64,000 bases of DNA from Voacanga thouarsii (GCA_026120185.1 JANUWF010001622.1:2477501-2541500); one strand, 5' to 3'; shown: positions 9,945-25,029, numbered from the stretch's first letter. Numbers and translations are program-made. Notes: generated from the sequence alone by a model not told the origin.

Positions 9945-12702
9945 ATGTCATTAGAAGAACCTGTAAGACTACGGTTATATTGGGATTGTGAAATTATGCG
10001 CACTCCACACGGCGATTTTTTTAATGGTCCATATCGCAAGACATTGATTGTTCGAAATCGAGTTAGTTTTGGAGGTTTAGTCAACAAAATATGTGCTATT
10101 CGAGGATTGGACACGTCTACTGTGAAGTTGCAAATCACAATGAGGGATGACACTGTTACTAGTATTGGGACGAGGTCTACAACCGCTGCTATAACAGATG
10201 ATGATGATGATATGGAAAATATGTGGTACTATGCATCTACCGTGAGGGGACAACCTATTGATCTGCATGTTCACCATGAGATCCTTCAGATTCCGAATGC
10301 AATAGCAACAACTCTTCCTGAGCATAATATCCCAACTCCTATCACTGAATCGTTCACTGCATTATCGAACTCAATCGTTCTCGTCGGCATGCCTAACTTC
10401 GATTTAAATTTTCCAGCAACTGTAGCCAATGATCCTCCGCAGATTGGAAATGAGACTTTCCAACCACTTTTCAGTACATCAATTTTGGATACCCCAGTCG
10501 CTGGACCTAGCAATCAATACCTCATGTCGACTTCTACTGGGTTTGGTATACCTCAACTTCATGACAGGATTCAATCCGTTCAAGTACATACGAGCCATCA
10601 TTTTCAACAGTTGAAATTGGTATTCCATTGGATGTAACTCCAGTTGATGATTGGGTAGCTCGATAGTGTAATTGGGTAGGTACTTCAGAGGCGACTGTGG
10701 ACGGGTTAGGACCTACGTCAGACATTGATGGGCCTACCGCGAATGATTCACCCGATAAGGACGAGGGTGTTGGCAATCCCGAAGAAGATATTCCCGGTCC
10801 TTCTGTATTGCAACAACCTGCAAATAGATCATCTGAACCGGTCCGTTTGTACGATCCACCATATTCAATCTATCTTGACCGGTTAGATACAACACAAGAA
10901 ATGGAAAACGAAGCTGATGGCATGGATCCAGGTCGGGGGATGGATTTATAGTCAGAATCCAATAATGACTTAAGGATTGGCATGTGGTTCAGGGATAAGA
11001 ATGAGTTGCTATGGGCTGTTCGGTCTTGAGTTTATGGTGGTAGAAAGCAAGAGTTCATACTGGGTTGCCGAGTGTAAAAATTCAACTCCACAGTTGGCGG
11101 ATCCGTGCACGGAAAAAGAAAGGTTGTGGCTTGTGGCAAATTACTCGATGGCATGGAGAGCACATTTGTTTAGTGCGGATAGTCGACGGGAACCATCGAA
11201 ACATGAGTGCGAAATTCATGGCGAAACATATCATGTCAATGATTCATGATAATCCGGAGATAAAAGTCAGTGAAATAAATAGTCATGTTCATAACACATT
11301 GCACTTTACCCCGTCGTACAGGAAATGATGAAATGCACACAGGCACGCTATTGAGATGATCTATAGGGATTGGCCTTCTTCATTCGCACAGCTACTGCGA
11401 TATATGCTAGCCTTACAAGATGCGAATCCTGGTACCGTCGTGGCCTGATACTTCTTACCTATGGACAGCAACAGAACCAAGACTTTTGGATATGTTTTCT
11501 GGGCGTTCGGACCCTGTATTGATGCATTTGTTCATATGAAACCGGTGGTCAGCGTTGACGGCACATTCTTGAGGGGTGTATACAAGGGAAAACTTTTAAC
11601 AGCAGTTGGTCAAGATGCCAATAACCATATATTGCCCCTAGCATTTGCAGTCGTTGACGAAGAAACGAATGACAGTTGGGGATGGTTTTTGTCCTTACTA
11701 AGAGAACATGTGTTAAAGAACCAAAAAGTTTGTTTAATATCTGACAGACACATTGGGATTGTAAATGCAGTTCATCGACTACCCCTCTGGCAGGAGCCAA
11801 TGGAAGTGCATAGATTTTGTCTTAGACATGTTCGAAGTAACTTCAATAGCAAGTTCAAAATGCATGAGTTAAAGAAGTTGATGTACGCAGCTGGGGATCA
11901 AAGCAAAAAGCGTAAATTTTTGAAGATTATGGAAGAAATTAATTTGTTAAGTCCCCAAGCAAAGGCATGGTTGGATTTGATTCCGAAAGAGCAATGGATT
12001 CTTGCTTACGACGGTGGACATCGGTGTGGCAACATGACAACCAATTTGGCAGAATCTTTTAACAGTGTCGTCAAAAGGATACGTGTCCTACCCATCAAGG
12101 TGATTGTGGAGTCTTCGTTCAAAAAAATAGTCAAATACTTCAATGACCATAGGCAGGAGGCTAATTATGGGCGATATCACTTTCCTTCTAGGATATGGGC
12201 CAAATTTGTGAAGAATGAGACGAAGGGAAGAACACACCGTGTATTGGCTTTTAATAAGGATCGCGGTATTTTCAATATTGTGTCACCACATCGTGAGCAT
12301 GGAAAGTGAAATAATTCATATGAGGTGGATATTGGGGCCAAGAAGTGCAGCTGTTGCAAATGGGAAATATATGGAATACCTTGTTCACACGCATTTGCAT
12401 CATGTCAGCAATTGGGACTGAATCCTGGGGATTTAGTGTCATCAGAAAACACGACACTATCCTATAAAATGACTTATGCAGCACAGTTTAGACCTATTCC
12501 ACACGAAGATTATTGGCGTAATCCTGGCTTCAGCGTGGCACCATTTGCTCGCCGATTCAAGAACCGTCAGAGGGGCAGATTGCGAACGGCACGTATTCGG
12601 AATGAGATGAACGAACGCAATCCTGATTCACCACCTCGTTGTGGCTTATGTCATCACAGTGGACACAATAGGAGAAATTGCACTCACGGTGCTGTAGAAT
12701 GA
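9945..12702 (+). pseudogene. mudrA-type MULE transposase, broken
   Basis: The ATG at 9945 opens a 230-residue N-terminal region (MSLEEPVRLRLYWDCEIM...) before the first shift. Similarity then moves between frames: TVDGLGPTSD to VRLYDPPYS (from about 10690), RIGMWFRDKNELLWAV (about 10973), EFMVVESKSSYWVAECKN (about 11029), then one frame from about 11090 to the end. The MULE domain contains the expected catalytic set: Asp in SVDGTFLRG (about 11550), Asp in LISDRH (about 11740), the CLRH pair (about 11820), and Glu in NLAESFNS (about 12050). A SWIM zinc finger (CSCCKWEIYGIPCSHAFA, about 12345-12400) and a C-terminal CCHC knuckle (CGLCHHSGHNRRNC, about 12640) follow. In-frame stops near 11326, 11329, 11446 and 12307, plus at least three frameshifts, inactivate it. 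Confidence 0.9.
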
Positions 12703-12923
12703 AAAAACCACTGATTAATTCTGTATCATGTTGGCTAAATTCATTTAGATACAATGTTTATCTGTTACCTAAATTCATTTAGATAATAATGTTTATTTGT
12801 CATTCGAATTATTTATCTTTAATTTTGTGTTTAAATTTTTTTTCTGCATTTAATTGGTATGTTGATTATATATCATTAAATTATTTTTAACTTCTATATA
12901 TCGGTTCTATTAATTAGGACAAA

Positions 12924-15900
12924 ATGTATGAGTCTACTTCTCACGGAGTGGATCCAAGTCCTATTATACCAGACATATTGAGATTGCAGCACAAACACAG
13001 GTCATCACATATTTGGGCAAGACAGCTATACAGTGATGTTATTACTGCGAAGATGAATGATAGTATATTTTGGGAAGCTCGACCATTCGATCACCGTATT
13101 GAGCAGCTCATGGACATGGCCGGTTTTGGCGGACTGCGCCGTTTATGTTATATGATGATCGATCATCCACTGATTACAACACTAGTGGAAAGATGGCGCC
13201 AGGAGACGCATACATTTTACTTTATAGTTGGAGAGGCTGCTATCACCCTACAGGACATAGAGGTTCTCTTTGGATTATGTGTAGATGGTGATCCAATCTG
13301 CAACAGTCGGTTCGTACATACACCTTTAGAGTTGATTGACCTGTGCGACGAGTTATTAGGATTTCAACCGACTTCGACAGAGCTAGATGGATATAGATTG
13401 AAGATCATTTCACTCGAAAGAGCCTTGAGCCAGCCACTACCTGCAGATGCGACGCCAGAAATGATAGGCCAACATACACGTTGTCGTATTATGCAGCTCA
13501 TTGGCGGCTTTCTGTTCTCGGACAAATCTGGCAATAGAGTACATCTACGCTTCTTAAAATACATTCGTGATTTGGAGGTATCCGGCACCCTTAGTTGGGG
13601 AAGTGCAACATTAGCTCATCTGTATCGTTGTTTGTGCAATGCTACATCCTACAGAGCACACACTATTAGTGGCCCGTTATTGTTGGTTCAGGTATGAAAC
13701 GCATATTTTTTTAAAAGGAAAATATTATTAGTATTTTAAAAATATAATAGATATTTTTTCCCTAAGCATTGGTTATTAATGTTGAAATAGTTGTGGGCTT
13801 GGGAGCGTATCCCTACTATCAGACCTTCTAGAGTTCGTGCAGTTGAGGATGTTGACCCACAGGCCCCGAGAGGATCAGCATGGGAGGGACCATTAGAGCT
13901 TTCCCGCACTCTGACACATGTGCTTCTTACTTATAGGGATCAGTTGGATAGGATGCAACATGATCATGTAAGTATTACTGACCAATTCGGAGCAATAGCA
14001 AGTGTACTAGATCTCGTGTATAGTAACAAGGTCGTCCCACAGAGATTAGAATTAAAACTCCTTCCAATAAAATTAACCCTAACTTGAATTAACAGAAAAT
14101 AAAGATTTCAATGATTTTGGTTTTGGAAAATTAAATATAAATAACTAAATTAAGACTTCTTCCTGGATAAAGATTATAATGAGATGATCTAAGGCACCTG
14201 ATTTCACTAAATTAACTCTTATATTACTAACGTGACCTGTTATTCTAGAGTGTACCTTATCAATTAATCAATGTCCGGAATTAACCAATATCCTCTTTCA
14301 AGGCATATTAATTCTATCCCTCCAAATAACCTATCTATATTTCTTTGTTGAATTCAATTCAAAGGAACGCATTCAAGAATACGACATTATAATGATCACA
14401 CAAACCATGCAAATATATTTCTATTTCACATGTAATTTGTGGTCTGATTACCTATCCTAATTAACTAAGTCATCTTTCGAATTTTCCTAGTTAATGATAA
14501 ATCAATCTGAATGGTGATCAGGCATTCAATTGCTTTGAGTACAATAATAAGGCAAAGACTCAGTAACACCCTTCACATACCGGAATCACAAGATAACATA
14601 ATAATTAATACTAGCTACATCAAGGCCTTAGAATAAGAACTTAATACATAATTGAAGAGAAATTCAAGAACAAATTAAAAGAGAGAGTATGAGAAAACAT
14701 CACAGTATACTAATACAATCTCCAAGTTTGTCCATGAGTAGCCTCCAATATGTGTTCAACAATGAAAAACCCTCTCAAAATTACAACAAAAAAACCCTAG
14801 GAAGATAATACCTAAAACTAATGTGAAAAGAAACTGAACAAAATTCGTCCCTAATGGCCTCTTCCTCCAAAATTCGCTCTTTTCGTCTTTTATCTTCACA
14901 GTAGGCCGTTGGAGAGTTCAATCCGGCCCCTGATTGGCGAATTCGGCGCCGAATTTAACTCTCCTCAGGAGATCTTTCAAAATTGCTTCTTCAGCCCTAC
15001 AACTTGTATGCTTTTTCATTCAAGTCCCTAGAAAAATGAAATAACCACAAAAGAGAGTAAATTGTCCAAATAAACCTCATATTGCATTAAATTATAACAT
15101 GATCTCTCCAAAAGTCAATCAAAATATTCAATGCAATATCACTACATCAATTACTCCAACCACTTTGCTTTCAACACTAATGACAAGTTCGTTATTTATT
15201 ATTAATACTGACAGTTTACATTTATGCAGTTTATTTGGCAGCCTTATGATGAGCACATGTTGGCTACCTTACCACCATATTGTACTCATGGACAACGCAT
15301 CTGGGTATCTATCACATCTCTAATTTGTTGGGAAACAATAGAAGTGCATCGCCCAGATAGAGTCATGCGACAATTTGGATTGGTGCAGATAATACCTGTT
15401 GCAGTTGACACTGGTGATAATTTGCATGCCCGTGATATGAGAACTACTGGTGCAGGGTGGTCTGAGATTGATTCAATACATTATGCAAAGTGGGTTGATA
15501 GACATTCAACAGTAATGGTTGGACAATTCAGCTACAATCAGAATATAGTTTCGTCTGACTATGCAGCATGGTATTGGATTCACACTAGGCGACTGATTGG
15601 TAATCCGACTATAACGCAACTTAATCATTCGGGCTACCAATCGAGCAGTGGAGCAACAGAAATATTGGTATGTAATTTTTTATACATATTATTAAAAAAT
15701 ATAAATTTTACACTCAAATAATTTATTGACATTTTGAAATATATATATGCTGATTCGATGCATCGGATATTGTATCTTGGCAATGAGGGATATCAAAATG
15801 CGGATGCTGTGAGTAGACGAGTGTTTGCATCAATAACGGATCTCGCTACTCGTTCGCTGACTGCCACAGGTGAGGCAAGTCGTTTGAACCACCCACCCTA

Positions 15901-16474
15901 CGAGCCAGCCAGACGAAGCTACACTACTGATCCGATACCTCCAATCCCGCAAGAAGTCAATCGCGAAGTACCACCGGTGCGGAGAGGAGGTAGACGGGCC
16001 TGCAGACGTGCTGTACCTGATATTCCTGTGCAGGATCACTACTCATAAGTGCACGGCGAAGAATACAATTATGAACATGGTGATCCTGCAGTAGTTGAAG
16101 ATAGGCAAGCTGATTTTATTACTCCGCAGCACCTAGTCTTCGATACTAGATACCTATCTTCAGTCGATGAATTTGCTGCCGGCCCATCTACTGGACGGTC
16201 TCAGATACCGCACAGGCATTCTATAAATATTCCCTGTCCATCCCACCGTTATGAGGAACAAGATGCAGTACAACCAGAAGAACCACCCGAAGAACAACAA
16301 CAAGAACAGCCTCGGAGACGAGTTCAACCTCCAAGGAACCGTCGAGAATTTCATTGCGGGACTAGTTTTCATCCTTTTTTTAAGATTATTTCATGTGTAA
16401 TAAAGTTTCTTATTTATTGTTTGTATCGCGTTTTAAAGTTCATATCTTCCCAATCATGCATGACAACCTATTAA
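12924..16474 (+). pseudogene. Plant mobile domain (MAIN-like) gene in MULE, broken
   Basis: Four exons can be traced: 12924-13691, 13791-13967, 15230-15667 and about 15752-16045, with phase-0 junctions. Diagnostic segments are FWEARPFDHRIEQLMDMAGFGGL, WRQETHTFYF, GEAAITLQDIEVLFGL, GPLLLVQ|LWAWERIPTIRP and H|FIWQPYDEHML. These match the plant mobile domain ('aminotransferase-like') of MAIN/MAIL proteins and transposon-borne relatives. A Pro/Arg-rich tail ending in NRREFHCGTS lies past an in-frame TAA at 16046. The last intron (15668-15751) has a good donor but no AG at the expected acceptor, and the second intron (13968-15229) is swollen by foreign sequence. The first 461 codons are otherwise intact, so decay is recent or partial. 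It shares strand with the transposase, 220 bp downstream of it. Confidence 0.85.
13985..15205. mobile_element. Non-coding insertion in intron 2 of the PMD gene
   Basis: Intron 2 (13968-15229) is 1,262 bp against about 85-100 bp for its neighbours. Most of it has no coding potential on either strand. Near its left side, read on the minus strand, are CTCTGTGGGACGACCTTG and AAATCTCTG-like words that I associate with leader regions of plant LTR elements. That association is from memory and weak. TACTGAC occurs near both borders (about 13976 and 15206) and could be a duplication, but no terminal structure confirms it. Confidence 0.4.
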
Positions 16475-18170
16475 TATCATAAAGTCACAAAAGATTTGGG
16501 GACAATGTTAAAAACTCAACTCAAACGATATTAAAATATATATACAATAAATTAGCAAATACCAAATAGCTCAAGTAAGATAATTAAATGTGAATGAAAT
16601 TATGAATTACATTTCATTAACAGTCATATTTACATTCAAATTTAAAGTCAAAGTAGCATTAATAAAATGTCGTTATCCAATTTTCTATATAATCTATATT
16701 TAAAAATTATAAAGAAAACAATAAGTTCGATTTAGTTAAATATTTAAAATATTGTCAACTCAATATTTTAATTAAATAAAATATCCTTAAAATTTATAGT
16801 TAAATTAAATATAAATTTATAAATATTATCGTTATTTAATATTTAAATATTAATATTATTAATTTATTTATCAATATTTTTAGTTACAATATCGTTATTT
16901 AAATTAATTCAATAATTTATAGTTAAAATTAAATATTTAAAAATATCGTTAAATAGGCTACATTATTAAATTAAATATTTAAATTAACTATAAATTAATT
17001 CAATTTTAAATTGAAAATATTTTTTTCCAAATTTCAATATAAATAAAATTAGCTATAAAAATAAATTTTTTCCAAAATCATTATAAATAAAATTAACTGT
17101 GGTAAAAATACGTACATTAAATGTTATGGTCAAATTTAAATTAAAAAATTTAAATTGTGAATTATTTAAATTTAAAAATATTAATTGTGTTATTTAAAAA
17201 ATATTAATTCCTTTTAATAAAATTTTGTAACTTCATAAAAAATGAAAAGAAAAAGTCGCAAAATAATAAAATGCATAATACAAGAAAAAAGAAATTTCAA
17301 AAAAAAAAGAGACCTCGTGAAAAGCTAGTGCACATGTGCTATATAATTTATATTTAAAAATTATAGAGAGAACAATCAGTTCGATTTATTTTGGCCATTT
17401 AATAAAATTAATAAAAAATTTTTCAAGACAAATATAATATAATTTTTTAAATAATTTTTTTAAAATTGTAACATTTCACACATTATTCGAGTTCAATTAA
17501 ATTATAAATTATTTGAATTATGAAATGTAAGTGGATTATAAAATTTATATAGTTGAGATTTAAATTTAAATACTATTTAAATAGTTAACACTATAATTTT
17601 AGTGTATTTAGATAGTTGAGAATTTATATTTTTATAATTTTCTTCAACAATTAAATATTATAAATTAATTATTTAAATTTATTTAGTATTTAAATTAGCT
17701 AAATATTTAATGATATTTAATAGAAATGTTAAAATTAAAAATATCAAAATTATAATATTTAAATTAAAAATATTTTAAATAATAAAATTATAAATATTAA
17801 TATTAATATTTTAAATATTAATATAGAAATATTAAAATTAAAAATATCAAAATTAAAATATTTATATTAAAATTGAATTAACTATAAATTAATTCAATTT
17901 AAATTAAAAATAAAAATTTATTTTAAATTTTAATATAAATAAAATTAACCGTAAAAAATAATTAATTTTCAACTTCATTATAAATAAAATTAATTATGAT
18001 AAAAATACGTATATTATTATGGTCAAATATAAATTATAATTGTGTATTATTTAAATTTATATATAATTTTGTGTTATTTAAAAACTATGAATTTCTTGTA
18101 ATAAAAATTTGTAACTTCATAAAAAATAAAACAAAAACTCACAAAATAAAAGAATTTTTTTTTAAAAAAA
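16475..18170. other. AT-rich 3' part of the MULE, no gene
   Basis: More than 80 percent A+T by eye, with recurrent words (AAATATTAA, TTAAATTAAA, AACTATAAATTAATTCAA) that suggest internal duplication and decay. Two segments about 660 bp apart (near 16670-16720 and 17340-17390) share 'TATAATNTATATTTAAAAATTATA' in broken form followed by AACAAT(A/C)AGTTCGATTT. No coding region is supported. Confidence 0.6.
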
Positions 18171-18180
18171 AAAAGGTACA

Positions 18181-18313
18181 CCTCGCGTTTAGAAAACGCG
18201 AGGTGATATTTTCGGCCGCAAATTCTGCGGCTCATTCAGAACTTGTCAGAGAGAATACCTCGCGTTTCCGCAACGCGAGGAATCGGTGTACCTCGCGATT
18301 CAGAAATGCGAGG
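18181..18313. repeat. Three right-end copies of the MULE palindrome
   Basis: Copies lie at 18181-18203, 18258-18280 and 18291-18313, of the form CCTCGCG-TTT, three bases, AA-CGCGAGG. Their spacings (54 bp and 10 bp) mirror those at the left end (57 bp and 10 bp). Mirror-image placement at both ends suggests transposase-binding sites. Confidence 0.85.
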
Positions 18314-18396
18314 TACCCCCTCTGCGCCGCGCCCATGAATTCCGCCCCCATTAATGAGTGGAAAATGGGTTTTGACCGATTCTGGTCAAAACCCCG
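18258..18396. repeat. Right MULE terminal inverted repeat
   Basis: It is the inverted partner of 7676-7813 and ends in AAAACCCCG. About 25 differences over 138 aligned bases were counted by eye, so the ends are well diverged and the insertion is not recent. Confidence 0.9.
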
Positions 18397-20691
<2,295 letters not shown>

Positions 20692-21260
20692 CATTACAAG
20701 AAAATAGAGAATTAGCGATGGACAATTCCATCGCTAATCCGTCGCTAAACAAAATTAGCAACGGATTAGCGAGGGAATTATCCCCCACTAATTTCTTCCT
20801 CGCAAAGGTAAATTTTTGTAAGGAATTAAAATTTCCGTCGCAAGTAGCAATAGATTTGTGAGGGAATTAGTTAGCAATCAACGACCTTCAGCAATGAATT
20901 TTGAAACGGATCTACGAGGGATTTACGTAATCAGTCGCAAATCCTTTTCAAAATAGAAAGGAATTAGCGATGAATTATCTTAATAATTAATAAAAGTAAA
21001 ACATTCGTAATTAGGAAATTTTTCGTCTCTAATCCCTCACTAATTGGTGAGGGATTAGCTATGAAATTTCTTTTTTAAATTAATGGTTTAAATATATTCG
21101 TCGCTAATCTCTCGCAAATTAACTTGAGATTAGCTACGCATATTTTTCCAGTATTTGAATCCGTCGCTAATCCCTCACTAACAGCGAGCGATTAGCGACG
21201 GAAGGCTGTCACTTTTAGCGAGGAATTAGCGACGGAAGTTATTTTTCTGTCTTACCCCTT
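20692..21260. repeat. CACTA left subterminal repeat block
   Basis: It starts with the 12-bp terminus and continues with many copies, in both orientations, of words such as GATTAGCGA(C/G)GG, TCGCTAATCCCTC and TCGTCGCTAAT. Inverted neighbours such as ATCCGTCGCTAA / TTAGCAACGGAT can fold back on each other. Confidence 0.88.
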
Positions 21261-21499
21261 CTATTCCCTCGCTAATATTGTATAATTTAAAAATATTTTA
21301 AAAAATATCCTGTATTAGAAGAAAATTCATCTGTCAAAGTAATGCCAAAATTCAATTAAATAAAAAAATTCCATCAAATAGTATAATTAATAAATATAAT
21401 AATGACAAGTATGAATAATACTTAAAAGTGTTGTCTAAATGTCTTAAATAAATATAATAATGAAAAATATGAATAGTACATAAAAATATAGTCTAAATG

Positions 21500-24400
21500 T
21501 CCTAACTATGAAGTAGGAATCGGTGCGGATGCTGGAGTCGACGGAGGGGGTGGGGGCGGATCGGAAGGGGCCTAGCTAATGATCAGGATGTGAATCTGGA
21601 GGATTGATGACGAAGTTCTCCTCATCCTCAGCATCGTCCTCCTAAACAGTTGGCATCGGCGGTGGCGGTGGTAGATTCAAATTCTAAGACATAAACGTCA
21701 GGTACTCAATCAAGCTCTGGCTGTGACTCCGATATACTTGTACCTGATACTTAACCCTCTCCCGCCTCTTCCTCTCCGTGTGTAATTCTCTCTGCAGCTG
21801 GCTCACATCTAACAAGGTAGAAGATGTCGATGACTCAGATGAAGATGGCTGCTATAACCTCTGTCTTACCCTTGAAGAGCCCAATCTGTATACTCGCCCC
21901 TTCTTGCACGCTCTGTCATCCACCTCGATGAATAGTATTTTCTTGTTGAGCACCCTACTTGGTGCGATTGTGCTCGTAGAATCTGTCTAAGAACTCGACT
22001 GCATATGACGCTCAATAATAATAGTGACAGTATCTTGTCGAATTTGGGGTAAGGAAACACGTATAAAATATTTAAAATTAGCGATCAAAATATAAATAAT
22101 ATTAAATTTAAAAATGTATAAGATTATGTATTCTTACTAGCGTATAGCGTGATCGATCACTGATATATTGGCCCTTCCTCGGCCCGTCTTGAAACATGCG
22201 GGTGCGTCTAAAGAGGTCGATGTAGGCATGTAGCTGAAGTCAGGACCTAACTGTCTCCGCTATCATTATAACAAGAAACGACTAGATGTTAATTTTTATG
22301 ATGGACTAAGTGTAAAATAGCGAATATATCAAATAGTAAAAAATTTTATACTTACTATCCGCTCCTCATGCTCAGTAAAAGAAATGGATCCTCTTGTGTG
22401 TGATGCCTCACCAATGGATCTGTTCCGCTTAGCAGCGGAAGAGATACGCTGCCACCTATCGAACCCCCAATGCTCCGATAAAGCAGCCCAATGGTTTGAG
22501 AAAATCCACTTGGGGCAGCTACCTCTATGCTTCTTCCGAGCCTTCGACAATATGTTTGAAAGTCTAGCCTTACACTTCTTCTCTCAATTAGCCCGGATCT
22601 GTGCGGCATGCTCGGAGCGCTAACAGAAGAAAGACTACAAAATCAAAGTAGCCGTTACAAGTAATTACAAGTAAGAAAACATATTTAAAATACTAAAAAT
22701 ACTACAAGTAATAATAACAAATCGAACTCATATTCCAACGATCGAACCACATCTTCCGAACATCAATCGGAACATGTGAGAAGGTAGCAGAGGCTCCAAT
22801 GTAGTGTCACCTAAAAATCTCCACTATCTCCCTCACACATCGAACCGAATGTATAAACCTGTTCCAAGAAAATAGATTTTGTAATATAAGACAAAGTTAT
22901 AATTTTGAAAATTTAGATAAGCGTATAATAAGTAATTATATAGTCGACTTACGAGTCACCTACTGACTCAATCAGCAGTCACGTATCCTCAGTATGGGGA
23001 GCGCCAACTGTGAATCCTAAAGAACCTGGGATCGGGGTAGGGACATGCTCTGATCGGTCCTCGTCTGGGGGTAACGACTGCAGAGCAGGTATACGTGGCG
23101 CAATACTCGGTGGCAGTGTTGTTGGGGATATGCCCTAGAGTCAATTTGTACTTATACAATTGTCATTATGTTTTATATAATAATATGAGGCTTTCCTTTC
23201 CATGAATAGTGAGTTTTGTTTTGTTGGTCATGAAGTACGTGACTTGATAGTAAAACCCTACAATGAATACAATGACTATTCTAAAACTGTCCCTGATCGA
23301 TTATTATTATTATTGGAATAATAATAAATTAAGATTAGTATGTTTGTGACTTGATGGCTATGTTTTACTGGCCATGGATATTTGTGATATCGAGTCAAGA
23401 CATAAATAAATGTTAAAGAACATTGTATTGGACATGACCCACTGTGAGAGTACTTCATGGAATATGTCATAAGTACTTTCTAGCCATAATAATATTGAAA
23501 GTCCTTCGACCTAAATTCATCATAGTTTCTTACTTGATAAATTCTATATTTTGACATTGTCTAAAGTTGTCTTTAACCAGATAATAAATTAGACTACTTG
23601 TTGGATATAGAATAAATCAAGGAGAGGAATATGATTAATTGTGAAGGAATTTGTCCCTCTCGATTATGGGAGAGATATCCATGGGCCCCTTGATAAGTTA
23701 GACTGTTAAAAATGCATGGCCGTGCTCAAATATATCAATCTAAAATATTGATATCATTTGTTTGAACAGTCTACTATGAAATCAAGAAATAATTGATTAA
23801 GCTTAATAAGGATGACATGCTCCGTGCCTTATGCTTAATCTGGATATCGTGTGACAAAAGGACTAAATATAAAATTATGGTTTGGTTCAAAGAGATCACC
23901 GATCTTCATTTAACCTGGATAGTTATAATATTTTGCTAGAAACCGCTTATAACTTGTGGGCCATTTAAATATGATTTAGGCACACTGCCAGTGTTAAATG
24001 AACCTATAGGGTCACACAATAAGCGAACTTGTTAGGTTATTTTTCTGGTGACCAGGTTCGATGAATCTGGATGATATCCAGATTATAAGAATCTGAATCG
24101 GTAAAATAATTAGTTAAATTACCGAGATAATGGCAGAATCTTATCATATCAGTTTTAATTTAATTTGAATTTAAATTAGAATATGATAAGATATAATTAG
24201 GGTTGGACTCTAAGAGGTTCGAGGGTTTTTTTTAAGAAAACCCTAGCCGTCTTTCAATAGTCTAATTTTTCGGTTGAGAACATTCGTGCCATTCTCTACC
24301 AGAGAAAAAAACCTCTCAAACCCTAGGCGCTAGCACTCCCCGGGTATCGAGTGAGTTCGCGGTGTGTATCCGATAGAGGACGTTCGCATACTGCAGCGTC

Positions 24401-24640
24401 TGGTGATTGTTCGGGTTGAACGTACAACAGCGCAACTAGAATCGAAGGATTTCGATTACAGCAACCAGAGGTAATTCTTAAAGCTTAGATCTTCTTAATC
24501 GTTTACTTGGGTCTTCGGGAGGGATTCGTAGATGTTTTCCGCGTTTAGGAGTCCACGAATCCCAACAAGTGTCTCATCCGTCCTTGATGACTCACGAGTC
24601 GCTGACTGATCATTGGGTAAGGCATCAGAAGCCATATATG
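21500..24640 (-). pseudogene. TNPA-like CACTA second gene (Transposase_24 type), interrupted
   Basis: Read on the minus strand, the gene opens near 24633 with MASDALPNDQSATRESSRTDE and is cut by a solo LTR. It resumes at 23114 with PPSIAPRIPALQSLPPDEDR to GAPHTEDT and a stop. Further exons carry FIRSVRCVREIVEIF...MWFDRW (about 22850-22740), then ARANREKKCK-like to HRGSCPKWIFSNHWAA and HTRGSISFTEHEER (about 22610-22360), then segments near 22260-21860. The HxxGSxxFxxHxxR pattern is typical of plant En/Spm 'Transposase_24' proteins. TNPA-type proteins bind the subterminal repeats of CACTA elements. Several stops are present. The order after TNPD on the same strand matches En/Spm. Confidence 0.72.
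23120..24567. mobile_element. Solo LTR, 1,448 bp, nested in the CACTA element
   Basis: It begins TGTTGGGGATATG and ends CGAATCCCAACA, giving the TG...CA ends and the short TGTTGGG/CCCAACA inversion of an LTR. AGTGT flanks it on both sides (23115-23119 and 24568-24572), a perfect 5-bp duplication. No internal retrotransposon domains or second LTR occur, so it is a solo LTR left by recombination. Removing it and one AGTGT joins the frame of the surrounding TNPA-like exon, which shows it landed in an already resident CACTA. The superfamily cannot be fixed; a copia origin is my guess from the 3' part. Confidence 0.93.
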
Positions 24641-25029
24641 ACTGGAATTATTTAAAAACATAAAAATGGTCATATTTTGGAAGAAGAAAAAATAAATAAA
24701 TTTAAAAGTATAAAGCAAAGTAAAACGTTTGTAATGTAACGATAGCAGAACTAATAATTGTTTCTATACATTAGTTAAACTTAGTCCTAATCTATGGACT
24801 TCTATCATCATCAGATGAGTAGCCTTTCATATCGTTGTCTGTAAAGGATCCTGTCTCCTATTCTTCTTCCTCGTCATCATTTTCATTATTCGGTTCTGCT
24901 TCCTCCATCATTAAACTCAAATCCATAACATCGATTGTATCTCCAAAACCAGACCCATCTGCTAATCTTCCAAGGTTATCATCCTTAACATATGGATTGA
25001 TTGCCAGCGTATCATCTACTTCCTCCTGA

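Larger units (their letters stand above)
7676..18396 (+). mobile_element. Mutator-like element (MULE) with transposase and plant-mobile-domain gene
   Basis: The element is bounded by terminal inverted repeats of about 138 bp (7676-7813 and 18258-18396), both beginning CGGGGTTTT and roughly 80 percent identical. Inside, in order, are a perfect palindrome, a 161-bp duplication, a tandem array of about 97-bp units, a mudrA-type transposase pseudogene (+), a plant-mobile-domain pseudogene (+), and 1.7 kb of AT-rich DNA. MULE transposases and plant mobile domain (PMD) genes are known to occur together in plant elements. The usual 8-11 bp target duplication could not be found, which may reflect age or rearrangement. 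Both genes carry stops, so the copy is not autonomous. Confidence 0.88.
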
